From assembly GCA_937136055.1 (NCBI GenBank), contig CAKZOD010000074.1, positions 1-64,000 of the forward strand: a DNA stretch of 64,000 bases. The letters run 5' to 3'. Positions 1 to 9,347 of this stretch are shown here, in pieces (within the stretch, counting starts at the first letter, position 1; each line of letters begins with the position of its first letter). The notes beneath the pieces are model-generated. The model did no database searches, was not told where the DNA came from, and was given only the letters and a program-made list of their open reading frames with translations. The position numbers and the translations under genes are program-made. The stretch comes from an uncultured Oceanospirillaceae bacterium. GTDB taxonomy: Bacteria; Pseudomonadota; Gammaproteobacteria; Pseudomonadales; Balneatricaceae.

Positions 1-1
1 T

Positions 2-77
2 GGGAGTGTAGCTCAGCTGGGAGAGCGTCGCCCTTACAAGGCGAATGTCGGGAGTTCGAACCTCTCCACTCCCACCA
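2..77 (+). tRNA. tRNA-Val (anticodon UAC)
   Basis: The sequence folds into a complete cloverleaf. The acceptor arms are GGGAGTG (2-8) and CACTCCC (67-73), followed by discriminator A74 and an encoded CCA (75-77). The D-stem is GCTC/GAGC. The anticodon stem is TCGCC/GGCGA with loop CTTACAA, which gives anticodon TAC (Val). The T-stem GGGAG/CTCTC has one G-U pair and the loop TTCGAAC. It sits at the very edge of the window, so it may be the last member of a tRNA cluster lying upstream. Confidence 0.95.
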
Positions 78-120
78 CTATTCTTAATATCTCTCTTCTT
101 TATGTGATTTTTCTCAATAA

Positions 121-1032
121 ATGAATTTATTAGAAGACGTTTCTCTGCAATATCAACACCTTGATTCTTACTTGTACCGTGCTAAAAGTATTGATGTATT
201 TCTTGTGCGCAGCGATAAAGTGCATCCCCATGTTAGCGGTAATAAGTGGTTCAAGCTTAAATACGCCTTACAGCAAGCTCAGCAGCAAAACATTGAAACC
301 TTGATTAGTTTTGGTGGTGCCTATTCCAATCATATTCATGCATTAGCTTACGCAGCTCACCAGCTTGATATAAACACAGTTGGCTTTATTCGCGGGCAGT
401 GGACAGAAGATAACCAAACACTACAAGATGCCCAAAAGTGGGGAATGCAGCTGCATAGCGTGTCACGTGAAGCGTATCGTGAAAAACATACTCAGCCGTT
501 TCTGGATGAGCTTAAGCAAAAATATCCCAATAGTATGATTATAGCCGAAGGCGGCTCCGGGGTGCTGGCAGTGAAAGGCGTGGCGGATTTAATGCGTGAA
601 ATAGAATCGTCGCTGCCAAATTTAGATGTATTAGTAGCAGCTTGCGGTACGGGTGGAACTTTGGCCGGTTTAGTTGCCAGTGCTGAGCATACGAAATCTA
701 TATTAGGTATTCCCGTTTTGAAAGGGGCGCAGTTTCTCAATCATGATATTGAGCAGTTGCTTTCGTCAAGTGGATCATCTGCGCAATGCAGCTGGCAGCT
801 GGATTTAGATGGGCACTATGGAGGTTATGGTAAAGTAAAAGCAGAGCATATAACCGCTATGCAATCTATTGAGCAGCATCACCAAGTTTTACTTGAGCCG
901 GTATACGTGGCGAAAATGTGGCGTCGTTTTGATGAGTTGGTATCACAAGATTATTTTGCTCCAGGTGCTAAGGTTGCGCTGCTTCATTCAGGTGGCTTGC
1001 AAGGTCGCAGAGGCTTTAAAGCTTTAGCCTGA
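121..1032 (+). CDS. PLP-dependent 1-aminocyclopropane-1-carboxylate deaminase / D-cysteine desulfhydrase family protein
   Basis: This 303-residue protein is a fold-type II PLP enzyme. The segment GNKWFKLKYAL near residues 40-50 carries the lysine expected to form the Schiff base. SFGGAYSNH (about 63-71) and ACGTGGTLAGL (about 173-183) are the substrate- and phosphate-binding loops of this family, and LLHSGGLQG near the C-terminus is also typical. Relatives deaminate ACC or desulfurate D-cysteine; the exact substrate cannot be read from sequence. It starts 43 nt after the tRNA with no strong Shine-Dalgarno sequence and is probably monocistronic. Confidence 0.82.
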   Translation: MNLLEDVSLQYQHLDSYLYRAKSIDVFLVRSDKVHPHVSGNKWFKLKYALQQAQQQNIETLISFGGAYSNHIHALAYAAHQLDINTVGFIRGQWTEDNQTLQDAQKWGMQLHSVSREAYREKHTQPFLDELKQKYPNSMIIAEGGSGVLAVKGVADLMREIESSLPNLDVLVAACGTGGTLAGLVASAEHTKSILGIPVLKGAQFLNHDIEQLLSSSGSSAQCSWQLDLDGHYGGYGKVKAEHITAMQSIEQHHQVLLEPVYVAKMWRRFDELVSQDYFAPGAKVALLHSGGLQGRRGFKALA

Positions 1033-1391
1033 ATCGGTGGCTTCACTGCGCCATATAGCGCAAGCTGTTGATTCTACAGGGCTTATAGGAATTCCCGCTG
1101 AACCTTTGGGTGCATCAGATATTTCAACTCAACTGTAAAGCCAATATCTTACACTCTGTTCTCACATTGAAGTCACGAATTCAGGTTTAAGTTAGTGTTG
1201 GCTCTGTAAGTGATATAGATGAGTTTTAATTCTAAAGATTATTATCTTTCAAAGCTCATTGGTGTGTTGGCCGATAATTCATTGATTTTTACCTAGATAC
1301 AAGCATCCCCATTGATTTCTCTGAGCTCACAAAAATCCTCTAAATAGATAGAAATGCTGTATAGCTGCCATACTGTATTTGCTCTATAATC
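1033..1391. other. Intergenic region between the deaminase gene and nadK
   Basis: No convincing gene is present in these 359 bases. The first 110 bases keep an open frame ending at about 1138 (tail ...GASDISTQL, stop), but an in-frame stop lies just upstream and there is no ribosome site. It may be a decayed gene remnant. The 3' part holds the nadK promoter. Confidence 0.5.
1385..1390 (+). promoter_or_regulatory. -10 element of the nadK operon promoter
   Basis: A perfect TATAAT lies 35 bases upstream of the nadK ATG at 1425. No good -35 is visible at 16-18 bp. Transcription would begin near 1396-1398. That places the alternative upstream TTG (1392) outside the mRNA and supports the ATG start. 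Confidence 0.5.
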
Positions 1392-1424
1392 TTGCCTCAC
1401 ACGGTTAACCTAGGTGCTTTTTTG

Positions 1425-2324
1425 ATGAATAAATTTAGTAACATCGGCTTGATAGGTAGGTTAGGTAGTAAAAAGGTAGTCGATACTATTAAGAAGATGG
1501 TGACGTTTCTATCTGATCAAGGCTACAACATCATTTTAGATCAGCGTATCGGCGAGTTAATGCCTGGTCATGGCTTAGAAAGTTATAATCAAAAAAAGAT
1601 GGGCGAAGTCTGCGATTTAGTCATCGTTGTTGGTGGTGATGGAAGCCTATTAGGCGCAGCACGTGCACTTGCCAGAAGTAATGTGCGAGTACTGGGCGTT
1701 AACCGTGGGCAACTCGGTTTCCTAACCGATATCTCTCCGAGTGAATTCTCCGAAAAGTTAACTGAAATATTAGCGGGTAACTACACAGAGGAAGAGCGTT
1801 TCCTGATAAAAATTACCGTTAAAAGAGACGACGTCGTTGTTGGTGAAGCTGAAGCGTTAAATGATATGGTGCTTCACCCAGGTAAAGCGACAAAGATGAT
1901 CGAGTTCGATCTGTTTGTTGAAGGGAGCTATGTTTATACCCAGCGCTCAGATGGATTGATTGTCGCTACACCAACAGGTTCAACTGCTTATTCTCTCTCC
2001 GGTGGTGGTCCAATTATGCACCCTAAGCTCGATGCATTGGTGCTAGTGCCTATGTTCCCGCATACTTTGTCGTCAAGACCAATCGTGGTTGATGGCAATA
2101 GTGAATTGCGTTTAGTGATCTCTGAAGAAAATGACACCTACCCAATCGTCTCTTGTGATGGGCAAGTGAGTATTAACTTAGCCCCTGGCGATATTATTCA
2201 CATTCAAAAACACAGCCATAAGCTAAAGCTCATTCACCCTGAAGGCTATAACTTCTACCGAACATGTCGTGAAAAACTCGGTTGGAGTGCAGGGCTAGCT
2301 GTTAAAAAGAACGTTCTATCATGA
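1425..2324 (+). CDS. nadK: NAD kinase
   Basis: NAD kinase phosphorylates NAD to NADP in the cytoplasm. The protein (299 aa from ATG 1425) begins MNKFSNIGLIGRLGSKK, matching the N-terminus of pseudomonad NadK. It carries the diagnostic GGDGS motif (VVVGGDGSLLGAAR, about residues 61-74), GVNRGQLGFLTD, and the ATPTGSTAYSLSGGGP NAD-binding segment. The frame is open further upstream to a TTG at 1392, but that codon lies at or upstream of the predicted transcription start. Its stop overlaps the next start by four bases (ATGA), so the two genes are translationally coupled. Confidence 0.95.
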   Translation: MNKFSNIGLIGRLGSKKVVDTIKKMVTFLSDQGYNIILDQRIGELMPGHGLESYNQKKMGEVCDLVIVVGGDGSLLGAARALARSNVRVLGVNRGQLGFLTDISPSEFSEKLTEILAGNYTEEERFLIKITVKRDDVVVGEAEALNDMVLHPGKATKMIEFDLFVEGSYVYTQRSDGLIVATPTGSTAYSLSGGGPIMHPKLDALVLVPMFPHTLSSRPIVVDGNSELRLVISEENDTYPIVSCDGQVSINLAPGDIIHIQKHSHKLKLIHPEGYNFYRTCREKLGWSAGLAVKKNVLS

Positions 2325-3289
2325 TCATTCAAGAATGCGATGCCCAAGGTTACGATATCATTGGGGATGTTCACGGATGCGGACTCGCTTTACGATTATT
2401 GCTCTCTCGATTAGGTTATTCAAAGAAAGATGGCGTTTACTTTCACCCTAAACGTAAAGTGGTTTTTCTCGGTGATATCATCGATAGAGGCCCTCGTATT
2501 CGAGAAGCGCTGCATCTGGTGAGAGATATGGTTGATGCCGGTAATGCGCATATAGTAATGGGCAACCATGAGTATAACTATTTAAGTTACTGCACATCTG
2601 GTGAGTCTGTTCACCTACCCTATTTGCGAGAGCACACCTCAAGACACCAACGTATCTTGCAAGAAACAATCAACCAGCTTGCTAATCATCCTGCAGATCA
2701 GCGTGATTTTTATCAATGGATGACAACATTGCCGGTGTTTTTAGAGTTTGAAAAATTTCGTGTAGTACATGCTTGTTGGCATAAAGAATTGATTGCTAAG
2801 CTGCTTGAAACAACGGGTTCAAATATTATCGATTCGACCTTCCTGTTGCAATCAGCCCTCAAAGATACTTTTGAGTGGACAGTTATGGATAGGTTGTTAC
2901 GAGGCACCCAAATCAAGTTGCCTAATGATGAAACGATGACTTGTCGTGATGGATATGTGCGCAAGTTCTTTAGAACAAAATTCTGGATGAAAAATCCGGA
3001 GTTATACGGAGAAGTGGTATTCCAGCCTGATCCGCTGCCAAACAATATGCTGCACCGTGTTTTGTCACAAAAAGAATTAGATCATTTGTATTATTATGCG
3101 CCTGAGGAGAAAAACCTATTTATCGGGCACTATTGGTGTGAAGGTATTCCTGCGCCTATTACCCCGAACATTGCTTGTTTAGATTACAGCGCTGTTAAAT
3201 TTGGTCGCTTAGTTGCTTATCGTTATGACTTTGAAGAAACGTTAAGTGCAGATAAATTTGTTAGTGTGAATGTCCGTACAGAGGTGTAA
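2321..3289 (+). CDS. Calcineurin-like metallophosphoesterase (serine/threonine phosphatase type)
   Basis: This 322-residue protein has the three PPP-type metal-binding blocks: GDVHGCG near residue 17, FLGDIIDRGPR near 49-59, and GNHEYNY near 80-86, with VVHACW further on. These ligate a dinuclear metal centre. Family members are bis(5'-nucleosyl)-tetraphosphatase-like or protein phosphatases; the substrate is unknown. It overlaps the nadK stop by 4 bp and is co-transcribed with it. A role linked to nucleotide or NAD metabolism is an inference from that coupling only. Confidence 0.85.
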   Translation: MIIQECDAQGYDIIGDVHGCGLALRLLLSRLGYSKKDGVYFHPKRKVVFLGDIIDRGPRIREALHLVRDMVDAGNAHIVMGNHEYNYLSYCTSGESVHLPYLREHTSRHQRILQETINQLANHPADQRDFYQWMTTLPVFLEFEKFRVVHACWHKELIAKLLETTGSNIIDSTFLLQSALKDTFEWTVMDRLLRGTQIKLPNDETMTCRDGYVRKFFRTKFWMKNPELYGEVVFQPDPLPNNMLHRVLSQKELDHLYYYAPEEKNLFIGHYWCEGIPAPITPNIACLDYSAVKFGRLVAYRYDFEETLSADKFVSVNVRTEV

Positions 3290-3403
3290 TTATTAGCACC
3301 ATAAACCCAAATCACGAACTCAAATAGAGTATATAAAGTCATTAGGGTACTTGGGTTACATAAAAGTAAAAGGTCAACGGTAAAAGCTAAAGAGGCAAGC
3401 TGA

Positions 3404-4348
3404 ATGATAAAAGTACTAGAGGCACCTTTTGACAAAGACTTAGCGCCTTTTACTAAACAGCTCTGGGCACTACGTATTACGCACAGAGTTGTCTTTGAAG
3501 ATCAACAAGTGTTGATTGTTGAAAACCCTGCACATGCTGAGCTTGTTCTGCAAATTTATAATTATTGGCAGCAAACAGGGGAGTTTCCTGTTGTACAAGT
3601 TCAGCGAGATGTTCCTTCTGAGGCACAGTTCTCAGATCCTCTCGAGCAAGTTTCAGTAAACCAAAGTGCTAGCAATCAAGACACACAAACGCCAGTAACA
3701 CAAAACACAAAGCGCTATCGGCAGCAAATAGCAATTGCGCGAACGCCTCTTGTATTAGTGCTATTACTACTGAGTTTGGCACTTAGTTTATTGACTAATT
3801 TTGGCGCTGATTACCATCTACTTGCCTATTTTACGGTTACCGATTTTCAAGTGAATGGCTCCCAAGTCAATTACTACAATCTTGAACAGAACTTTAAGAC
3901 GATGGAGCTGTGGCGCTTTATCAGCCCTATTTTTGTACACTTTAATTTGCCACACATTGTCTTTAATAGTTTATGGATTTGGGTAGTTGGTAGAGTGATT
4001 GAAAGCCAGCAAAGTACATGGGTGTTATTGTTTATCGCTGTATCTAGTGCACTTGCATCTAATCTTGCTCAATATTATCAAACAGGGCCTGTATTTGGTG
4101 GTTTATCAGGGGTTGTTTATGCGGTTATTAGCTACGCCTGGTTATGGGATAAGCTGGAAAAACCCAAGCTATATATTGTTAGCAATGGATTGATGGGGTT
4201 TATGATTGCCTGGTTAGTACTGGGTTACTCAGGCATATTAGCTAGTTTAGGCTTAGGCCAAATTGCAAATACTGCGCATTTAGCAGGCCTAATTAGTGGT
4301 TTAGCAGCAGTGTTTGTTGTACGAGTATTCTACAAAATACAGCGTTAA
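3404..4348 (+). CDS. Rhomboid-family intramembrane serine protease, GlpG type
   Basis: Rhomboids cleave transmembrane substrates inside the inner membrane. A soluble N-terminal domain of about 120 residues is followed by about six membrane segments. The L1/TM2 region has HFNLPHIVFNSLWIW, the equivalent of the GlpG HxxxN motif. The catalytic serine is S235 in GGLSG and the histidine is H292 in TAHLAGL, so the dyad is intact. The length (314 aa) is a little above E. coli GlpG (276). A Shine-Dalgarno AGAGG lies at 3391-3395. Native substrates are unknown. Confidence 0.9.
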   Translation: MIKVLEAPFDKDLAPFTKQLWALRITHRVVFEDQQVLIVENPAHAELVLQIYNYWQQTGEFPVVQVQRDVPSEAQFSDPLEQVSVNQSASNQDTQTPVTQNTKRYRQQIAIARTPLVLVLLLLSLALSLLTNFGADYHLLAYFTVTDFQVNGSQVNYYNLEQNFKTMELWRFISPIFVHFNLPHIVFNSLWIWVVGRVIESQQSTWVLLFIAVSSALASNLAQYYQTGPVFGGLSGVVYAVISYAWLWDKLEKPKLYIVSNGLMGFMIAWLVLGYSGILASLGLGQIANTAHLAGLISGLAAVFVVRVFYKIQR

Positions 4349-4411
4349 ATGTTTATAAGTAGCTCAAGATTTTGCATCGACTGCACTTGATAGCTACAAA
4401 GAGAGAAAGAG

Positions 4412-4663
4412 ATGACTTACGAAGAATTAATTGAAAAAATGACGCCTCAAATGCATCAGTCGATTAAAACCGCTATTGAATTAGGCAAGTGGCCAGATGG
4501 TAAAAAAATGACGAGCGAGCAATTGGATATTTGTTTAAAAGCCGTTATTTATTACGATCAAAACTTACCTAAAGAGCAGCGCACTGGCTATATCGATAGA
4601 ACCAAGGCAGATGGTACCCAAAAAGGGAAAGACCCTTTTGTACAAGAATTAAAGCTACATTGA
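4412..4663 (+). CDS. YeaC-family protein (DUF1315)
   Basis: This 83-residue soluble protein begins MTYEELIEKMTPQMHQ and contains GKWPDGKKMT, LKAVIYYDQ and a K/D-rich tail, all typical of the DUF1315/YeaC family. The biochemical function is unknown. A purine-rich ribosome site (GAGAGAAAGAG) lies just upstream. Its position between a rhomboid protease gene and a DUF2797 gene suggests one transcription unit. Confidence 0.85.
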   Translation: MTYEELIEKMTPQMHQSIKTAIELGKWPDGKKMTSEQLDICLKAVIYYDQNLPKEQRTGYIDRTKADGTQKGKDPFVQELKLH

Positions 4664-4732
4664 AATACCAATTATAAATAATGCCTAGTATGCATCGCAT
4701 AGAAAGGCAGCAGACAAGAACCGAGTTTAATT

Positions 4733-5578
4733 ATGCCAATATTGCGCAGCGGAAGTATGCAGAAAATGCGTACTCAAGTATCTAGCGAGCAACAGCCACA
4801 CACTATCGAATATTTTTTAGAACTTGATGATGACCCATTATTGATGAATGAATTGATGGGCCGTGAAATCTATTTAAAAAATTTAGATGAAATTCACTGC
4901 AGTCACTGTAATCGTTTATCAAAGAAAAGCTTTGGTCAAGGTTACTGTTTCCCTTGCTTTAAAAAGCTCCCTCAATGTGATTTATGCATGATGAGTCCAG
5001 ATCGATGCCACTTTCATTTAGGTACCTGTCGCGATGAAGAGTTTGCTCAAAGCGTTTGTTTCAATGAACACATTGTTTATTTAGCTAACTCTTCTGGTGT
5101 CAAAGTAGGGATAACAAGGGGTACGCAAGTACCAACGCGTTGGGTGGATCAAGGTGCAGTTGAAGCGCTCGCCATTTACCGAGTGGCCACTCGTCGCCAA
5201 GCGGGACTGATAGAAAAAGTGTTTTCAGAGCACATCAGTGATAAAACCAATTGGCGAAAAATGCTAAAAGGCGAAGTTGTCTCAATCGATTTAGCGGCAA
5301 TTCGTGATGAGCTAAATGAAAAGTGTCAAGAGCAAGTAAATGCACTAATAGATGAGCACGGCTTACAAGACATTCAAAGCTTAGTTAATGGGCAAGTGAC
5401 ACAGCTTGAATATCCAGTGAGCCACTACCCTACAAAAATTAGCTCTCATAACTTAGATAAAACTGAATGTATCAGTGGTACTTTGCAGGGAATAAAAGGG
5501 CAGTACTTAATACTTGATACTGGGGTTATTAACTTGAGAAAGTATAGTGCCTATCAAATCGAAATTGGGTTGGTTTAG
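4733..5578 (+). CDS. DUF2797 protein with Cys-rich putative zinc-binding module
   Basis: This 281-residue protein matches the DUF2797 family, which is found next to yeaC in many gammaproteobacteria. Cysteine pairs HCSHC, YCFPC and CDLCMM around residues 56-87, plus later H/C residues, look like a zinc module. The core GVKVGITRGTQVPTRWVDQG resembles a GIY-YIG-like segment, but I do not assign nuclease activity. Alternative starts exist at Met9 and Met12. Function is unknown. Confidence 0.75.
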   Translation: MPILRSGSMQKMRTQVSSEQQPHTIEYFLELDDDPLLMNELMGREIYLKNLDEIHCSHCNRLSKKSFGQGYCFPCFKKLPQCDLCMMSPDRCHFHLGTCRDEEFAQSVCFNEHIVYLANSSGVKVGITRGTQVPTRWVDQGAVEALAIYRVATRRQAGLIEKVFSEHISDKTNWRKMLKGEVVSIDLAAIRDELNEKCQEQVNALIDEHGLQDIQSLVNGQVTQLEYPVSHYPTKISSHNLDKTECISGTLQGIKGQYLILDTGVINLRKYSAYQIEIGLV

Positions 5579-5967
5579 CGTCACCCTAAAGAGGGTGCCA
5601 AGCAGGCTAAAATGAGTGTTAAAAGTATCGTTAACTCAGGTATTTACCTATTTTTTAGGCATGCTAACCAGACATCACATTTTAGCCTAAAAGCGTTCTC
5701 TAAATTAATTGATCGCTAATAGAGCAGTACTGTCGCTAATAGTCGTGAAAGTTGCTTTTTAAGTGTGTTTTATAAAACAGAGAGCGCTCTTGATCAGCAC
5801 TTTTTAACATTTTTATCGAGGCATTAAACGATCAATTTTACAATCCACAAACTTAGCATTAGCTATCTTTTTTCAAGTGCTTATACTATGTCAAAATAGA
5901 GAGAAATGATCAGCTTGTTGATGCTTATAAAGCGATCACAAGTTTAATATTGGATGGAGTTTGACGT
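5579..5967. other. Intergenic region upstream of pepN with inverted repeats
   Basis: No supported gene is seen. A small hairpin CACCCT/AGGGTG (5582-5597) directly follows the DUF2797 stop. An 11-bp perfect inverted repeat, AGGCTAAAATG (5604-5614) and CATTTTAGCCT (5678-5688), brackets 63 bases that include a weak hairpin followed by a T-run (about 5639-5656). Together these may end the upstream operon. A 35-codon open frame starting at 5612 has no good ribosome site and overlaps the repeat, so it is not called. Confidence 0.5.
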
Positions 5968-8595
5968 ATGTCTCAACCAAACGTTATATATTTAAAAGAT
6001 TATCAAGTACCTGCCTTCCTTATCGATCACACTCGATTGCATTTTGATTTGCAGGAAGATTTTACACAAGTAAAAGCGAGCCTTAGCGTACGCCGTAACA
6101 GTGCGTCAAAAGATCAAAACGCTAGCCTGGTACTGCATGGTGATAAAGAGCTAGAACTCCTAGAGTTGATAATTGACGGTCAACAGTTAGGGTCTTCAGC
6201 GTACCAGCGCGATGATAAAGAATTAACCATCTTTGCACCGGGTGATCAGTTTGAGCTAGAGATTAAAACGCGCATTTATCCGGATAAAAATACCGCCCTT
6301 GAAGGGCTTTACCGCTCAGAGGGGATGTACTGCACACAATGTGAGGCAGAAGGTTTTAGACGCATCACTTTCTACATGGATAGACCGGATGTGATGTCGG
6401 TGTTTGAAACAACGATTAGTGCTGATAAAGCACAGTATCCAGTATTGTTATCAAACGGTAACCAAGTAGAGCAAGGTGATAGTGAAGATGGTCGCCACTT
6501 TGCTGTTTGGCAAGATCCATTTCCTAAGCCCGCTTATTTGTTCGCATTAGTTGCTGGTGATTTAGCCCACATTGAAGATACATTCACGACTAAATCTGAT
6601 CGTGAAGTGGTGCTGCGTGTTTATGCCGACCCTAAAGATTTGGATAAGTTAGATTTCTCCATGGTCTCCCTTAAAAAGTCGATGACTTGGGATGAAGAAG
6701 TATATGGCCGCGAATACGATTTAGACCTGTTTAATATCGTCGCAGTGGATTTCTTCAACATGGGCGCGATGGAAAATAAAGGATTAAATATCTTTAATAC
6801 CTCGTGTTTATTAGCGCATCCTGAAACAACTACAGATGCAACTTTTCAGCGTGTAGAAGCGATTGTTGCTCACGAGTACTTCCATAACTGGTCAGGTAAC
6901 CGTGTCACTTGTAGAGATTGGTTCCAGCTGAGCTTGAAAGAAGGTTTCACAGTGTTTCGTGATGCCGAGTTCTCTGCTGATACCAACTCGCGTACAGTGA
7001 AGCGTATTGAAGATGTAAAAACGCTGCGCACTGGGCAGTTCTCAGAAGATGCAGGGCCAATGGCACACTCGATTCGCCCTGAATCCTTTATCGAAATATC
7101 AAATTTCTATACCCGCACGGTTTATGAAAAAGGGGCTGAAGTAGTACGTATGGTACATACGTTACTTGGCGCTGAGAAATTTAGAGCAGGCAGTGATTTA
7201 TATTTTGAGCGTCACGACGGTCAAGCTGTGACGACAGATGATTTCCTCAGTGCGATGCAAGATGCATCAGGGCGCGACCTGAGCCAGTTCAAAAACTGGT
7301 ACAACCAAGCGGGTACGCCATTGCTAACTATCACTGATAGTTACGATGCACAAACTCAGCGTTATGATTTACATATCGCACAGAGCTGTCCTGCGACTCC
7401 AGGGCAAACAGAAAAACTACCTTTTCACATGCCGGTGATTATTGGTCTACTTGATGAAGAAGGTAACGATATTGCATTAGAGCAAGGTGGCAGCCAGTTA
7501 CTTGAAGTGACTCAAACTGAGCAGACATTTAGTTTTGATAATATCCCTTGTAAACCTGTGCCATCACTTTTACGAGGATTTAGTGCACCGGTTAAAATGG
7601 ACTTTAACTATAGCCGCGAGCAACTAGTGTTTTTGATCAGTCACGACAGTGACGGATTTAACCGCTGGGAAGCGGCGCAAAAGCTTGGGGTTGATATTAT
7701 CCTTGAGCTGGTTAGAAAACTGAGCATGGGCGCTGCCCTTGAGTTAGATAACCGTTTAGTTGAAGCTTTTAGAGCCGTGTTATCAGATAGCCAGTTAGAT
7801 AAAGCGATGATTGCAGAAGTGTTAACACTGCCTTCAGAACTGTATTTACATGAGCTATGCGACACCGTCGATGTTGCCAATATCCATAAAGCGAGAAACT
7901 TTGTTCGCCAAGGTCTAGCTAAAGCGCTAGAGATTGAGTTCTTAGCGGCTTATCAAGGCGCGCGTTTAGCGGCAGAACCTTACACAACCAGTGCTGAATG
8001 TATCGCTAAGCGTCAATTGCAAAACTTGAGCTTAGGTTACTTAATGTCTCTTGAGCGTGAAAGCTACGTTGAGCTTGCCCTAAAGCAGTACCGTGAAGCT
8101 GACAACATGACAGATAGTATGGCAGCTCTAGTATTGGTTGCTCACTCGAGCTTTGCAGATGCCTCTAGGGATCTGCTAGCAGAGTTTTATGAGAAGTGGT
8201 CACACGACACACTTGTTGTGAATCAGTGGTTTGCTGTGCAAGCTGGTGATCCGAAAGAAGGTACTTTAGCGAAAATTGAAGCACTGATGGAGCACCCAGC
8301 ATTTGATATTTTAAACCCAAATAAAGTACGTAGTTTATTTGCTGTGTTTGCAATGTCCAATGCCATAAACTTCCACGCTGAAAATGGTAGTGGCTATGAA
8401 TTTTTAGGGCGCCAAATTATCGCTTTAGATAAGTCTAACCCACAGCTTGCGGCTCGCTTATTAGGGCCGTTGACGAAATGGAAGCGCTACACTGAGAACA
8501 AGCAAGTTCAAATGCGTGAACAATTGCAACGCATCATGGATAGCGGTGAGCTATCAGCGGATGTTTATGAGGTTGTCAGTAAAAGTTTAGTTTAG
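5968..8595 (+). CDS. pepN: Aminopeptidase N
   Basis: This is a cytoplasmic zinc metallo-aminopeptidase of family M1, 875 aa, the usual length. The exopeptidase motif GAMEN is at 266-270. The zinc site HEYFH is at 302-306, with the third ligand in LKEGFTVF about 19 residues on. The N-terminal beta-domain, catalytic domain, Ig-like domain and helical C-terminal domain are all represented. It removes N-terminal residues from peptides in protein turnover. It is preceded by a 389-bp gap, followed by a hairpin terminator, and so is probably monocistronic. Confidence 0.96.
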   Translation: MSQPNVIYLKDYQVPAFLIDHTRLHFDLQEDFTQVKASLSVRRNSASKDQNASLVLHGDKELELLELIIDGQQLGSSAYQRDDKELTIFAPGDQFELEIKTRIYPDKNTALEGLYRSEGMYCTQCEAEGFRRITFYMDRPDVMSVFETTISADKAQYPVLLSNGNQVEQGDSEDGRHFAVWQDPFPKPAYLFALVAGDLAHIEDTFTTKSDREVVLRVYADPKDLDKLDFSMVSLKKSMTWDEEVYGREYDLDLFNIVAVDFFNMGAMENKGLNIFNTSCLLAHPETTTDATFQRVEAIVAHEYFHNWSGNRVTCRDWFQLSLKEGFTVFRDAEFSADTNSRTVKRIEDVKTLRTGQFSEDAGPMAHSIRPESFIEISNFYTRTVYEKGAEVVRMVHTLLGAEKFRAGSDLYFERHDGQAVTTDDFLSAMQDASGRDLSQFKNWYNQAGTPLLTITDSYDAQTQRYDLHIAQSCPATPGQTEKLPFHMPVIIGLLDEEGNDIALEQGGSQLLEVTQTEQTFSFDNIPCKPVPSLLRGFSAPVKMDFNYSREQLVFLISHDSDGFNRWEAAQKLGVDIILELVRKLSMGAALELDNRLVEAFRAVLSDSQLDKAMIAEVLTLPSELYLHELCDTVDVANIHKARNFVRQGLAKALEIEFLAAYQGARLAAEPYTTSAECIAKRQLQNLSLGYLMSLERESYVELALKQYREADNMTDSMAALVLVAHSSFADASRDLLAEFYEKWSHDTLVVNQWFAVQAGDPKEGTLAKIEALMEHPAFDILNPNKVRSLFAVFAMSNAINFHAENGSGYEFLGRQIIALDKSNPQLAARLLGPLTKWKRYTENKQVQMREQLQRIMDSGELSADVYEVVSKSLV

Positions 8596-8927
8596 ACTAA
8601 TTGAGCATTGACTATCTTTTTAAGTGCTGCCAAATTAAGGGACAGAGACTTCAGTGAAGAGCAGTATTAATACTGAAGTTTTTGTGACTTTTTAGGGCGA
8701 ACAAACGTCTAAGAGACAAAGCGAAAATGCCGGTTTTTGCGTATTTATTGATTTAACATCTAATCGCAAACCGGAAAATTACGCTAGAATGTAACATCAA
8801 AAGAATAACAGATAGAACTTAGCGCAATTGTTAATGTCCATCTGATGAGAAGAGGTTTGCAAAGGGATGCAAACTGTTTAGTGACAAAACTAGCTCGGGA
8901 ACTGGGTTAGTTATTAATATATTAAAA
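8596..8927. other. Intergenic region with two inverted repeats
   Basis: No gene is seen. It contains the pepN terminator (8648-8683) and a second inverted repeat, CCGGTTTTTGCG (8730-8741) against CGCAAACCGG (8765-8774), with a 2-nt bulge. The second could be a terminator, an operator or a structured leader for the downstream membrane protein gene. Confidence 0.5.
8648..8683 (+). terminator. Probable rho-independent terminator of pepN
   Basis: ACTTCAGT (8648-8655) pairs perfectly with ACTGAAGT (8672-8679) and is followed by TTTT. The right part also contains the 14-bp palindrome CAGTATTAATACTG. The position, 52 bases after the pepN stop, fits termination. Confidence 0.6.
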
Positions 8928-9326
8928 ATGGATAAAAAAATGGCTCGTACAATTTCCAACGATGATAAATTCGATTTACAACAAAATTTCCGTCGCTACA
9001 TTAAATTTCATGATTTATATATACAGCATAATGACTTGTTCAAAATGGCGAAAGCTAGCCGTGTTTGGATAGCAGCTGTTGTCGCTATCATTTTTGCGAT
9101 GGGTTCTGCATTCTTTATGGGTGTTGCAGCAGGACTTTTCGGTCTTTATTTTTACCGCGTGATTAGTGCAAACATGAGTAAGAGTAACGCAGAAGAAGGG
9201 CGTGAAAGTGCTGAACGCTGGTTCGCCTCTAAGGGATTAAGATTTGAAGGGCGTGTTCTATACCGCACTGAAGATCAAATGCTAGAGTCACCTATTGACC
9301 CATTTGATGATTCTATTTACAGCTAA
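8928..9326 (+). CDS. Small hypothetical membrane protein with a central hydrophobic hairpin
   Basis: This 132-residue protein belongs to no family I recognise. A charged N-terminal part (about 1-45) is followed by a hydrophobic stretch WIAAVVAIIFAMGSAFFMGVAA and a second segment GLFGLYFYRVI, consistent with two closely spaced membrane helices (about 47-82). An acidic cytoplasmic tail ends in DPFDDSIYS. Met5 (8940) is an alternative start; neither start has a clear Shine-Dalgarno. A good terminator follows, so it is a single-gene unit. Confidence 0.65.
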   Translation: MDKKMARTISNDDKFDLQQNFRRYIKFHDLYIQHNDLFKMAKASRVWIAAVVAIIFAMGSAFFMGVAAGLFGLYFYRVISANMSKSNAEEGRESAERWFASKGLRFEGRVLYRTEDQMLESPIDPFDDSIYS

Positions 9327-9347
9327 TTATTAGAGTCACTAAGAATT

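Noticed and set aside
1033..1138. Open tail frame after the deaminase gene, ending in SDISTQL
   Set aside because: An upstream in-frame stop and no start or ribosome site. At most a remnant, too short to identify.
1392..1424. TTG start for NAD kinase, adding 11 residues
   Set aside because: It lies at the predicted transcription start and has no family similarity. ATG 1425 gives the known N-terminus.
5612..5719. 35-codon open frame starting at an ATG
   Set aside because: There is no convincing ribosome site or family, and it overlaps an inverted repeat. Chance occurrence is likely.
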